A stretch of 46,017 bases of DNA from Burkholderia dolosa (lineage in GTDB: Bacteria; Pseudomonadota; Gammaproteobacteria; Burkholderiales; Burkholderiaceae). Of this stretch, positions 29,301-35,893 are shown in pieces (the first letter of the stretch is position 1; the number at the start of each line of letters is the position of its first letter). A program made the position numbers and the translations under genes. A model generated the notes under the pieces. That model made no database searches. It was not told the origin of the DNA and saw only the letters and a program-made list of their open reading frames with translations. The stretch is from contig NZ_CABVPR010000045.1 of the NCBI RefSeq assembly GCF_902499135.1, forward strand, positions 1-46,017, in the 5' to 3' direction.

Positions 29301-29770
29301 CGCTGCAGCCGCTGGTTCAGCGCGACCAGGAAGTTCACGGTGCCGGCCGGCGTGCGATCGACGCCGTCGAGATACGCGCGAAACGCGGGCGATGCGCTCG
29401 TCTGCGGGTCGCATGCGAGATACGGCGCGAGTTCGACCTTCAGCGCATCGTCGTAGCTGAACGGATACTGCTCCGCGCTGCTTTCGAGGAAGAAGTCGAA
29501 CGGGTTGTACACCGACATCTCGGCGACCAGATCGATCGTGATGTCGAAATGGTCGGTGCGTTCGGGAAACACGAGCCGCGCAAGATGGTTCGAGAACGGG
29601 TCCTGCTGCCAGTTGATGAAGTGCCGTGCAGGCTCGACCGTCATCGAATACGCGACGATCGGCGTCCGGCAGTGCGGTGCGGGACGCAGCCGCACGACCT
29701 GCGGGCCGAGATTGACGAGCCGGTCGTAGCGATAGCGGGTGGCGTGGTGCAGCGCGACGTGGATGGGCAT
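26348..29770 (-). CDS. Transglutaminase-DUF2126 fusion protein
   Basis: An 1140-residue protein starting at the ATG at 29770 (MPIHVALHHATRYRYDRLVN), chosen over a GTG at 29830 because the transglutaminase N-terminal strand begins there. Residues ~1-290 are a transglutaminase-like module with Cys183 (LGSGSCRDSGWLL), His232 (LHAWCEVYLPG) and Asp248 (WIGFDPTSG). The remaining ~850 residues are DUF2126: VRLTQGGEPTFVSIDDRDGA, FRDERMYLVPGDSPMGYRL, GTGGGNHVVLGG, LRNLLIDVTGNTHRSEFCID and VNAYEAESRRLARF. The GGGNH and EVNIHP blocks recall glutamine-synthetase/ATP-grasp-like amidoligases, and the family is predicted to form amide bonds. Full length, no frameshift. It lies 88 bp after the second transglutaminase gene and 154 bp before the ATP-grasp fusion. 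Confidence 0.87.
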   Translation of the reverse strand: MPIHVALHHATRYRYDRLVNLGPQVVRLRPAPHCRTPIVAYSMTVEPARHFINWQQDPFSNHLARLVFPERTDHFDITIDLVAEMSVYNPFDFFLESSAEQYPFSYDDALKVELAPYLACDPQTSASPAFRAYLDGVDRTPAGTVNFLVALNQRLQRDIRYLVRMEPGVQTPAQTLELGSGSCRDSGWLLVQLCRHLGIAARFVSGYLIQLVPDVKSLDGPSGTSVDFTDLHAWCEVYLPGAGWIGFDPTSGLLAGEGHIPLACTPQPTSAAPVDGLIDECEVAFEHEMTVTRVYESPRVTKPYDDAQWDAVRALGTQVDRALAAGDVRLTQGGEPTFVSIDDRDGAEWNTDALGPTKRGYATELVQRLRAEYGRGGFLHVGQGKWYPGEQLPRWAMSIFWRADGQPVWDDPSLFADEREPSALGTDDAKRFIDALAARLGLSGDFIRPGYEDVWYYLWRERRLPVNVDPFDSRVDDELERARLRNVFDRRLDSVVGYVLPIRRADGAPALDGPRWQTGPWFFRDERMYLVPGDSPMGYRLPLDSLPWVAAGDYPHLFERDPFAPSDALPDAAALRARYGGAAASPDAGAAPRYVPGVHREAPAQTVMQWRDDGLCDDEHGARASRYPERFESAAWITRTALCAQVRNDILYLFMPPLAALDDYLDLLAAIEATAHALGVKIVLEGYPPPRDARLKVLQVTPDPGVIEVNIHPAANFDELVGHTEFLYDAAWQSRLSTEKFMVDGRHVGTGGGNHVVLGGATPADSPFLRRPDLLASLIAYWHNHPSLSYLFSGLFIGPTSQAPRVDEARNDQLYELDIAFAEIRRHADGGQPTPPWLVDRVLRNLLIDVTGNTHRSEFCIDKLYSPDSPTGRLGLLELRAFEMPPHARMSIVQQLLLRALIARFWAAPYTTPLTRWGTALHDRFMLPAFVKMDFDDVLNELRDTGFAFDTAWFAPHFEFRFPLFGQIAVNGMQLTLRGALEPWHVMGEEGAVGGTVRYVDSSVERLEVRVTGLNDNRHVVTVNGRALPLQPTGTAGEYVAGVRYKAWSPPSALHPTLGVHAPLTFDVVDTWLQRSLGGCRYHVAHPGGRNYATFPVNAYEAESRRLARFVAMGHTPGRMDVAAAAPSREFPFTLDLRRP

Positions 29771-29858
29771 GGGAGCTCGGGTCGGGGGTTGGGTCGGCCG
29801 GCGCCGCGTCGGCATCGACGCGGCGCGCACGGCACGGCGGTTGCGGCGAACGGGCGCG

Positions 29859-30842
29859 TCAGACGAGTTCCGGCGACTGCGCGACGCTGATGTCGACGCC
29901 GACGGCGGTCGCGCCGATTCCGGTCACCGGCTGCGCGTCGCGGCAGTCGAGCCCGACCGCGATGCGCACGTAGCGCTCGTCCGGGCAACGGTTCATGAAC
30001 GGATCGAAGCCGACCCAGCCGAGCCCGTCGACGTGCGCTTCGGCCCACGCGTGACCGGCCGGCGGCCGCATCAGCGCCACCGGCTGCGGCTGTGCGCCGA
30101 GCGCCGCCTGCAGATGCGCCGGCCCCTGCGATTGCGACTGCGCGGCATGCGATGCGCCGAGCATCTGCTGCATGCCGTCGCCGCTCTGCAGCGCGAGCGC
30201 TTCTTCGCGTTCGCCGCCGGCGCTCTGCTTCGCGTCGGCGATGCGCTGCATCGCGCTGTCGGCCAGCACGTAGCCGGAGATGTAGCGCGCAGGGATCTTC
30301 AGCGCGCGCGCGGCCGCGATGAACGCATGCGCATGGTCGCGGCTCGTACCCTCGCCGCTTTGCAGCGCCGTCTCCGCGTCGACGGGCGCGTCGGCCGCGT
30401 TCGGCGCATACGCGATGCGCTCGTGCACGGCCGTCATCAGCCAGTGCAGCGCATCGAGGCTGCGCGGCTCGATCGGCAGCGCGGCGGCCAGCTCGCGCAC
30501 GACGTCGCCTGCCTTGGTCAGCGCGGTTTCGCGCTCGAACAGCCACGGCGGCGCATAGCCGTCCGGATGGCCGACGATGCCCGCCCGGTCCTGCGTGTCG
30601 ACGACGCCGGCCGCGACGACGACGATCTCCGGCTTCGCGCCGCGATCGTGCCGCACGAGATCGATCCGGTTGCCGAACCCGTCCTCGTACGCCAGCGTCG
30701 GCTCGACGCCGTCGATCGTGACCTGCCACGCGCGCACGGTCTGCCCGGGCCCGGATTGCGGGCGCAGCCGCAGACGCTGCAGCGCGTGCGTCGCTTGATC
30801 ATCGAACTGGTAACGCGAGATGTGTCGAATGGCGAGTCGCAT
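29859..30842 (-). CDS. Transglutaminase-like protein with Ser in place of the catalytic Cys
   Basis: A 327-residue protein starting at the ATG at 30842 (MRLAIRHISRYQFDDQATHA), 8 bp after the alpha-E stop. The fold matches its two relatives in this cluster, with His264 (PAGHAWAEAHV) and Asp280 (WVGFDPFMN) in place. The nucleophile position, GVCQD or GSCRD in the relatives, reads GEGTSRDHAH here, so Ser167 replaces Cys; the codon is AGC. A Gln/Ala-rich insertion of about 60 residues (~195-258) separates the nucleophile loop from the His strand. The rest of the core (ALKIPARYISGYVL) is well preserved, which argues against decay. It could be a serine-nucleophile enzyme or a non-catalytic binding partner. 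Confidence 0.85.
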   Translation of the reverse strand: MRLAIRHISRYQFDDQATHALQRLRLRPQSGPGQTVRAWQVTIDGVEPTLAYEDGFGNRIDLVRHDRGAKPEIVVVAAGVVDTQDRAGIVGHPDGYAPPWLFERETALTKAGDVVRELAAALPIEPRSLDALHWLMTAVHERIAYAPNAADAPVDAETALQSGEGTSRDHAHAFIAAARALKIPARYISGYVLADSAMQRIADAKQSAGGEREEALALQSGDGMQQMLGASHAAQSQSQGPAHLQAALGAQPQPVALMRPPAGHAWAEAHVDGLGWVGFDPFMNRCPDERYVRIAVGLDCRDAQPVTGIGATAVGVDISVAQSPELV

Positions 30843-30850
30843 GGCGAGCC

Positions 30851-31792
30851 TCAGTTGAAGTTGTATGCGTCGGCGATGTCGATCCCGAGGCCGTTGTTGC
30901 GGCCGATGAAATCGGTCAGGAATTCGTGCAGCCCGCTCTTGAAGATCCGCTCGACCGACGTGTCGGACAGCATCTGCAGGATCTTCGTCGCCGTGTCGTG
31001 ACACGGATGCGTGACGCCGTAATCCTTCGCGAGCAGGTTCAGGCTCGACACGACGCGCCCGTAGCAATAGCGCAGCGAGCGCGGCATGCGGCCGTTCAGG
31101 ATCAGGTAGTCGGCGATGTTCATCGGCTTGTACTGCACGTCGTACACCCAGCGGTACGAACGGTGCGCGGCCACGCAGCGCAGGATCGTCTCCCACTGGT
31201 AGTTGTCGAGGATCGTGCCGACGTGCGACACCGACGGCAGCAGCAGGTGGTATTTGACGTCGAGGATCCGCGCGGTGTTGTCCGCGCGCTCGACGAACGC
31301 GCCGATCTGCGCGAAATCGAAGATCTCGTTGCGCAGCATCGTGCTGTAGAAGCTGCCGAGAATCAGCGCGGTTTCGCGCTTCACCTCGTCGAGCACCGCC
31401 GGCAGCCCGCTTTCCGGCACCGGCTGAGCGAGCGCGCGGCGCAGCGCGAGCCACGCGCCGTTCACGCTCTCCCATGCCTCGCGCGTGAGCGCCGTACGCA
31501 CCATCCGCGCGTTCGAGCGCGCGGCTTCGATGCACGACAGCACGCTCGACGGGTTGTCGTGGTCGCGCAGCAGATAGTCGGTCACCGTATCAGCCGCGTA
31601 CGCGTCGTATTTCTGCCGGTAGCCGGCGTCGGCGCCCGAGCTGACGAGCACCGACGACCATTCGGCCGGCGCGTCGGACGTGCGCGTGAGCGCCATCCTC
31701 AGCCCGGCATCGACGATGCGCGCGATGTTCTCCGCGCGCTCGATATAGCGGTACATCCAGTAGAGCCCGCTCGCAGTCCGTCCCAGAAGCAT
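30851..31792 (-). CDS. Alpha-E domain protein (DUF403)
   Basis: A 313-residue, mostly alpha-helical protein starting at the ATG at 31792 with GGAG upstream. The alpha-E signature is MLLGRTASGLYWMYRYIERA followed by ENIARIVDAG, repeated in degenerate form as GAFVERADNTARILDVKYH; YCYGRVVSSLNLL lies later. Alpha-E proteins are nearly always encoded next to circularly permuted ATP-grasp genes and are thought to be partner subunits; their biochemical role is not established. The same domain is fused to an ATP-grasp at 23551-26193. It lies 62 bp after the ATP-grasp gene and 8 bp before the transglutaminase gene, so the three form one unit. Confidence 0.88.
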   Translation of the reverse strand: MLLGRTASGLYWMYRYIERAENIARIVDAGLRMALTRTSDAPAEWSSVLVSSGADAGYRQKYDAYAADTVTDYLLRDHDNPSSVLSCIEAARSNARMVRTALTREAWESVNGAWLALRRALAQPVPESGLPAVLDEVKRETALILGSFYSTMLRNEIFDFAQIGAFVERADNTARILDVKYHLLLPSVSHVGTILDNYQWETILRCVAAHRSYRWVYDVQYKPMNIADYLILNGRMPRSLRYCYGRVVSSLNLLAKDYGVTHPCHDTATKILQMLSDTSVERIFKSGLHEFLTDFIGRNNGLGIDIADAYNFN

Positions 31793-31854
31793 CTCGTGTC
31801 CACTCCGTGTTCGTTCGGTTCGTGCCGCGCGTCCGGCGCGCGGTCGCATCGCGC

Positions 31855-33270
31855 TCAGTCGGCCAGCACCCACGTGTCCTTGGTGCCGCCGCCCTGGCTC
31901 GAGTTGACGACGAGCGATCCCTCCTTCAGCGCGACGCGCGTGAGCCCGCCCGGCGTGATGCGGATGCGGTCGGACACCAGCACGAACGGGCGCAGATCGA
32001 CGTGACGCGGCGCGAGCCCCGCTTCGGTCAGGATCGGCGTCGTGGACAGCGCGAGCGTCGGCTGCGCGATGTAGTTCGCGGGGCGCGCGCGCAGCTTCGC
32101 CGCGAACGCGTCGAGCTCGGCCTTCGACGCGCACGGCCCGACGAGCATTCCGTAGCCGCCGGAGCCGTGCACTTCCTTGACCACCAGTTCGTCGAGATGG
32201 TCGAGCACGTACTTCAGGCTGTCGGCGTCGCCGCAGCGCCAGGTCGGCACGTTCTCCAGCAGCGCCTTGCGGCCCGTGTAGAACTCGACGATCTCCGGCA
32301 TGTACGAGTAGATCGCCTTGTCGTCGGCGATGCCGGTGCCCGGCGCGTTCGCGATCGTGATGTTGCCGGCGCGGTACACGTCCATGATTCCCGCGACGCC
32401 GAGCACCGAATCGGCGCGGAACGTGAGCGGGTCGAGAAACGCGTCGTCGACGCGGCGATACAGCACGTCGATCGGCTGGAAGCCCTCGGTCGTGCGCATC
32501 GCGACGCGGCCGTCGATCACCTGCAGGTCGCTGCCTTCGACGAGGTGCACGCCCATCTGGTCGGCGAGGAACGAGTGCTCGTAGTACGCGGAATTGTGGA
32601 TGCCGGGCGTCAGCACGGCGACGGTCGGGTTGTCCGCGTTGCCGCCCGGCGGACACACCGCCGCGAGCGACTGGCGCAGCATCTGCGGATAGGTCTCGAC
32701 CGGGCGCACCTTCACCTGCTGGAACAGCTCCGGGAACAGCTGCATCATCGTCTCGCGGTTTTCCAGCATGTACGACACGCCGGACGGCGTGCGCGCGTTG
32801 TCCTCGAGCACGTAGAAGTCGTTCTCGCCGGTGCGCACGATGTCGACGCCGATGATGTGCGTATAGACGTTCCCGGGCGGCCGGAAATCGATCATCTCCG
32901 GCAGGAACGCGTCGTTGTGCGCGATCAGGTGCTTCGGCACGATGCCCGCCCGCACGATTTCCTGCCGGTGATAAATGTCGTCGAGGAACGCATTGAGCGC
33001 CATCACGCGCTGCTCGATTCCGAGCGACAGCCGGTTCCATTCCGCGCCCGAGATGATGCGCGGGACGATATCGAACGGAATCAGCCGCTCGGCGGCCTCC
33101 GCGTCGCCGTAAACGGCGAACGTGATGCCCGTCCTGCGGAACACGCCTTCCGCGTCGTGGGCTTTCTGGGCGAGGCTCGCGGGGTTCTGCGTGTCGAGCC
33201 ACTGCTTCAGGCGCGCATAAGGCAGCCTGACCATGTCGCCGGATTGCAGCATTTCATCGAACGGTTTCAT
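31855..33270 (-). CDS. Circularly permuted ATP-grasp amidoligase-type protein
   Basis: A 471-residue protein starting at the ATG at 33270 (MKPFDEMLQSGDMVRLPYAR). GGAG lies 9 bases upstream, inside an alternative upstream start at 33285 that would add MENKS. ATP-grasp motifs of the permuted type are intact: FYVLEDNARTPSGVSYMLEN (153-172, with E156, D157, N158), LTPGIHNSAYYEHSFLADQ, LYRRVDDAFLDPLTFRADS, IANAPGTGIADDKA, and VVKEVHGSGGYGMLVGP with the likely ATP-binding Lys. The C-terminus NSSQGGGTKDTWVL is also typical. The family is predicted to ligate a carboxylate to an amine with ATP, but its substrate has not been read from sequence in any member. It is the first gene of the six-gene minus-strand run. 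Confidence 0.9.
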   Translation of the reverse strand: MKPFDEMLQSGDMVRLPYARLKQWLDTQNPASLAQKAHDAEGVFRRTGITFAVYGDAEAAERLIPFDIVPRIISGAEWNRLSLGIEQRVMALNAFLDDIYHRQEIVRAGIVPKHLIAHNDAFLPEMIDFRPPGNVYTHIIGVDIVRTGENDFYVLEDNARTPSGVSYMLENRETMMQLFPELFQQVKVRPVETYPQMLRQSLAAVCPPGGNADNPTVAVLTPGIHNSAYYEHSFLADQMGVHLVEGSDLQVIDGRVAMRTTEGFQPIDVLYRRVDDAFLDPLTFRADSVLGVAGIMDVYRAGNITIANAPGTGIADDKAIYSYMPEIVEFYTGRKALLENVPTWRCGDADSLKYVLDHLDELVVKEVHGSGGYGMLVGPCASKAELDAFAAKLRARPANYIAQPTLALSTTPILTEAGLAPRHVDLRPFVLVSDRIRITPGGLTRVALKEGSLVVNSSQGGGTKDTWVLAD

Positions 33271-33542
33271 CGACTTGTTCTCCATCGTTCTGCCGGCATT
33301 GCGCATGCCGGACCGGCGTTCATACTGCCCTGCAAGGAGCGTGCCTTGCGAATCCCCCGCTTTTGCGCCGCACGGGCACCGGCGCGCGACATGCCGCACC
33401 ACGACGGTGCAGCGCTCGACGCGCAGCGCGGCACCGATGCGCCGCGATCGCGCACGACCGATGCGATGCGCGCGGCCGGCTTCGCGCGCCGGCTTCTGCT
33501 GCGCGCCGCCATCCTGTCAGCCGCCCGACGATACAAGCGAAG

Positions 33543-33880
33543 ATCGAAACGGAAGCAAAGCGGCTGGATGATTTCCGGCGCCTCGCGCACACGATGCACT
33601 TTTCCGGCGCCGCGCGCCATCGGCACCTCACGCAGTGCGCATTCAGCAGACGGATCGCCGCAATGGAAGCGTGGATGGATGCGAAGCCGGCCGACTGCAG
33701 CGTCGACTCCATCGCGCTGACGCCGGCCGACCGAACGTTCGTCGCATCGGCGGCCGACAGTTCGCGCCGCATGTACGCGGTGCGCGACCTCGTGACGGCT
33801 GCGACGACTTCGCGGAAAGCGACGACGTCGTGCGTTTCGCGACCGCACATGCGCTGGGGTCGCGCTGCTTCCCGGACGGC
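33543..33880 (+). pseudogene. Decayed LysR-family regulator fragment
   Basis: The plus strand carries the front of a LysR regulator. Frame starting at 33543 reads IETEAKRLDDFRRLAHTMHF then RHLTQCAFSRRIAAMEAWM and SIALTPADRTFVASAAD, which matches the LysR N-terminal helix-turn-helix and linker. The expected start codon is ATC instead of ATG. Near 33795-33806 the reading moves by one frame: DFAESDDVVRFATAHALG (from 33806) continues the expected linker into the effector domain. Homology is lost after about 33880, and some 170 residues of effector-binding domain are missing. The lost start, frameshift and truncation mark it as a remnant. It is divergent from the ATP-grasp gene cluster, so it may once have regulated it, which is inference. 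Confidence 0.7.
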
Positions 33881-33905
33881 CGAAGCGATTCGATGGCGAC
33901 ATCGT

Positions 33906-34172
33906 TCACACGAGAGCGCGCGGCAACGGGCGAACGTACCCGAGCGCGTGCAGCAGCTCGTCGCGCCCTGCGCGATTGACGCGAAGATAGTGGCGAAACC
34001 GCAATAACGTTTTCTCGACCAGAGGGCCGAATTCGAAATCGAATAATCGAAATAATGCAAACGTTTGCGGAATGCCGAGCATTATTCGATCCTGAAACGC
34101 CTCACGCTCGATTAACGGATCGGTCAGATCAGGCAGATACATTCGGTTACAAAGAAAAATAAAAGTTGCCAT
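33906..34172 (-). CDS. Possible small hypothetical protein
   Basis: An 88-residue open frame from an ATG at 34172: MATFIFLCNRMYLPDLTDPL, then IMLGIPQTFALFRLFDFEFG and LLRFRHYLRVNRAGRDELL. Its residue mix is unlike the Arg/Ala-rich spurious frames of this genome, partly because the DNA here is AT-richer. I see no ribosome binding site, signal peptide or known domain. It could be a real small gene, a fragment of a larger degraded gene next to the LysR remnant, or chance. Confidence 0.3.
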   Translation of the reverse strand: MATFIFLCNRMYLPDLTDPLIEREAFQDRIMLGIPQTFALFRLFDFEFGPLVEKTLLRFRHYLRVNRAGRDELLHALGYVRPLPRALV

Positions 34173-34573
34173 TTGACAGACAGCGTTTCATTGCTACTTC
34201 GACATCGCGCCCCGATTCCCGAGAATGCAAGTTTTTCATGCCGTTTACCCCAAAATACGCGGCACGAAAGAAAAATTTCCTTTCATCAGTCGTTATTTGT
34301 CGGCATTAATTTCTACACGTCAGACTAATACATATTACGTATCGACTCAATAATACCGTCGTGTAGAACCTCATATCGGCAAATTCGCCTTTCCTCTGCG
34401 GGGAAGCACACATAACCGAGTCGATACCGTCTTTAAATAATATCTTTCTGTCCGCGCCATTCAGAACACACGCGATTGTTTGTTAAAACCCATTCGTGTA
34501 TGAATAGCGTGTCGTGAAAAAAGCGCGGCTAATTCTCGTAAAAGGCTGCCGCTCGTTCCGGACGGAGATCGCA
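34173..34573. other. AT-rich upstream region of the exopolysaccharide operon
   Basis: About 400 bp, far more AT-rich than the coding DNA, with no gene. It contains GTATCGACTC (34339-34348) and its exact inverted copy GAGTCGATAC (34418-34427). The direct repeat ATACCGTC occurs at 34353-34360 and 34425-34432. A candidate promoter is at 34476-34504. The composition fits a silenced or tightly regulated promoter region. Confidence 0.55.
34476..34504 (+). promoter_or_regulatory. Candidate promoter of the exopolysaccharide operon
   Basis: TTGTTT (34476-34481) and TATGAA (34499-34504) are 17 bp apart, about 70 bases before the first start codon. Hexamers match the sigma-70 consensus only in part, so an activator may be needed. 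Confidence 0.35.
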
Positions 34574-34990
34574 ATGTCACCCTCGTTTTCGCAGCACGTT
34601 CGTCCGTTATGCGGCGCCCTCTTCGCGGCGCTGTGCATGAACTCCGCGGCCCTCGCTCAGACGGCCGTGTCCGAGCCCGACGCAGGCCGCTACGTGATCT
34701 CGTACGTGTGCGGCGACGCGCGGGTCGACAGCACGGCGCCGCTGCCGCCCGACGGCCGGCCGTACAACCTCGGCGTGTCGTTCGCATCCGCGCAGACGGG
34801 GCAGCCGCTCGCCAACGTGCAGGTGCGGCTCCGACGTCACGGACGCGTGCTCGCCGAATTCAATGCGGCGGGCTCGCGCTGCCTGTTCAGCGCGCCGGAT
34901 GCGGAGTACCGGATCGAGGGCGTTTATCAGGGAAACCTGCAGTACGCGATCGTCGAGACGGGCACGTTGACGGCGCAGCTGCGATGGTGA
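34574..34990 (+). CDS. Small secreted protein of unknown function (exopolysaccharide operon)
   Basis: A 138-residue protein with GGAG 6 bases before the ATG at 34574. The signal peptide runs to about residue 29 (cleavage near ALA-QT). The mature domain is predicted beta-rich: YVISYVCGDARVDS, YNLGVSFASAQTGQPLANVQ, VRLRRHGRVLAEFNA and AEYRIEGVYQGNLQY, recalling a small immunoglobulin-like or carboxypeptidase-regulatory-like sandwich. Two cysteines (YVCGD, RCLFS) could pair in the periplasm. It leads the operon containing pgaABCD, with a 77-bp gap to the next gene. I do not recognise a named family. Confidence 0.72.
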   Translation: MSPSFSQHVRPLCGALFAALCMNSAALAQTAVSEPDAGRYVISYVCGDARVDSTAPLPPDGRPYNLGVSFASAQTGQPLANVQVRLRRHGRVLAEFNAAGSRCLFSAPDAEYRIEGVYQGNLQYAIVETGTLTAQLRW

Positions 34991-35067
34991 GCGCGACGCT
35001 CGCCGTCCGTCGGCCGCCGCGGTCGCGTGATCCGCGGCATACCTATCGAACCATCCAGGAGCCATAC

Positions 35068-35790
35068 ATGACCCGATCAGAACCGCCGGACCAGCCTTCC
35101 GACGGCCAGCCGAAACCGTCGTGGGGGCCCGGCAAGAATGCCGCGCTCAGCGTCGTCGCGTTTGCCGTGATCTTCGGCGTTTTCGCGTATATCGAGCGCG
35201 AACCCGGGATCGGCCGAGCAAAGACGGCGCACGACTCGCCCGGCATGATCGGCATGACCCCGCCCGCGCCCGGCCGGCCCGCCATTGCCGCCGCCGGCGC
35301 AGCGGCGTCGGTACCGGCTGCGACGATCGCGCAGGCCGCGCCGCCGGCATCGACGGTATCGGCCGCAGCGCCGCGCGCGCAGGAAGCCGCGCAATCGGCC
35401 GCGCTCGCGGCAGCGCCCCGCCCCGCCACGGGCTTTCCGCGGTCGTCGCAAGCACGCACCGCGACGACGGCAGCCGACGCCCCTGCCAAGGGGCGGCATC
35501 CGGACGCGCATCGCACGCCACGGCGACGCGAGTTCGCGAACACGAGAAAACGCATCGATCTCGCGCAACAGTCGCCGCCGACGTTCGCGAGCGATGCCGG
35601 CCGCCTGCAGCCCGCGAGCGTCACGCACGACGAGCTGGAAGGCGCCCGCGCGCTCGCCAGAGCGCGCTCGTGCATGCAAATCAACGAATGGAGCTGCGTC
35701 GAACAGAACGCGAGCCGCGCGCTGGCGATCGATCCGAACAACAGCGAATCGCGTGCGCTGCTCGAGCAGGCGATCCGCAATCGCCTGTGA
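35068..35790 (+). CDS. Single-pass membrane protein with a C-terminal TPR-like segment
   Basis: A 240-residue protein with AGGAG (35057-35061) before the ATG. A short cytoplasmic, Pro-rich start (MTRSEPPDQPSDGQPKPSWG) is followed by one membrane segment (~24-41, NAALSVVAFAVIFGVFAYIE). A long Ala/Pro-rich low-complexity linker spans ~55-165. The C-terminal ~60 residues resemble one or two TPR helices: LEGARALARARSCMQINEWS with CVEQNASRALAIDPNNSESR. The layout, an inner-membrane anchor and stalk with a small interaction domain in the periplasm, suggests a scaffold for the exopolysaccharide machinery. It could contact the TPR domain of PgaA, which is inference. Confidence 0.7.
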   Translation: MTRSEPPDQPSDGQPKPSWGPGKNAALSVVAFAVIFGVFAYIEREPGIGRAKTAHDSPGMIGMTPPAPGRPAIAAAGAAASVPAATIAQAAPPASTVSAAAPRAQEAAQSAALAAAPRPATGFPRSSQARTATTAADAPAKGRHPDAHRTPRRREFANTRKRIDLAQQSPPTFASDAGRLQPASVTHDELEGARALARARSCMQINEWSCVEQNASRALAIDPNNSESRALLEQAIRNRL

Positions 35791-35893
35791 CGCGAACGCG
35801 GATGGAGGGCGCGCTGCCCGACCGCGCGACGGCCGCCGCAGGCGTCGTCGTGCGCGCAATCGACGTGACGGTTTCAAAGGGAGGGGACACACC

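Noticed and set aside
23581-29890. Very long plus-strand frames (about 900 and 1235 codons) opposite the amidoligase-type genes
   Set aside because: Both are shadows of the minus-strand genes, with Arg/Val/His-rich composition and no start signals or domains.
33320-34060. A 246-codon minus-strand frame between the ATP-grasp and PNAG regions
   Set aside because: It is antisense to the LysR remnant, and the LysR similarity is on the plus strand.
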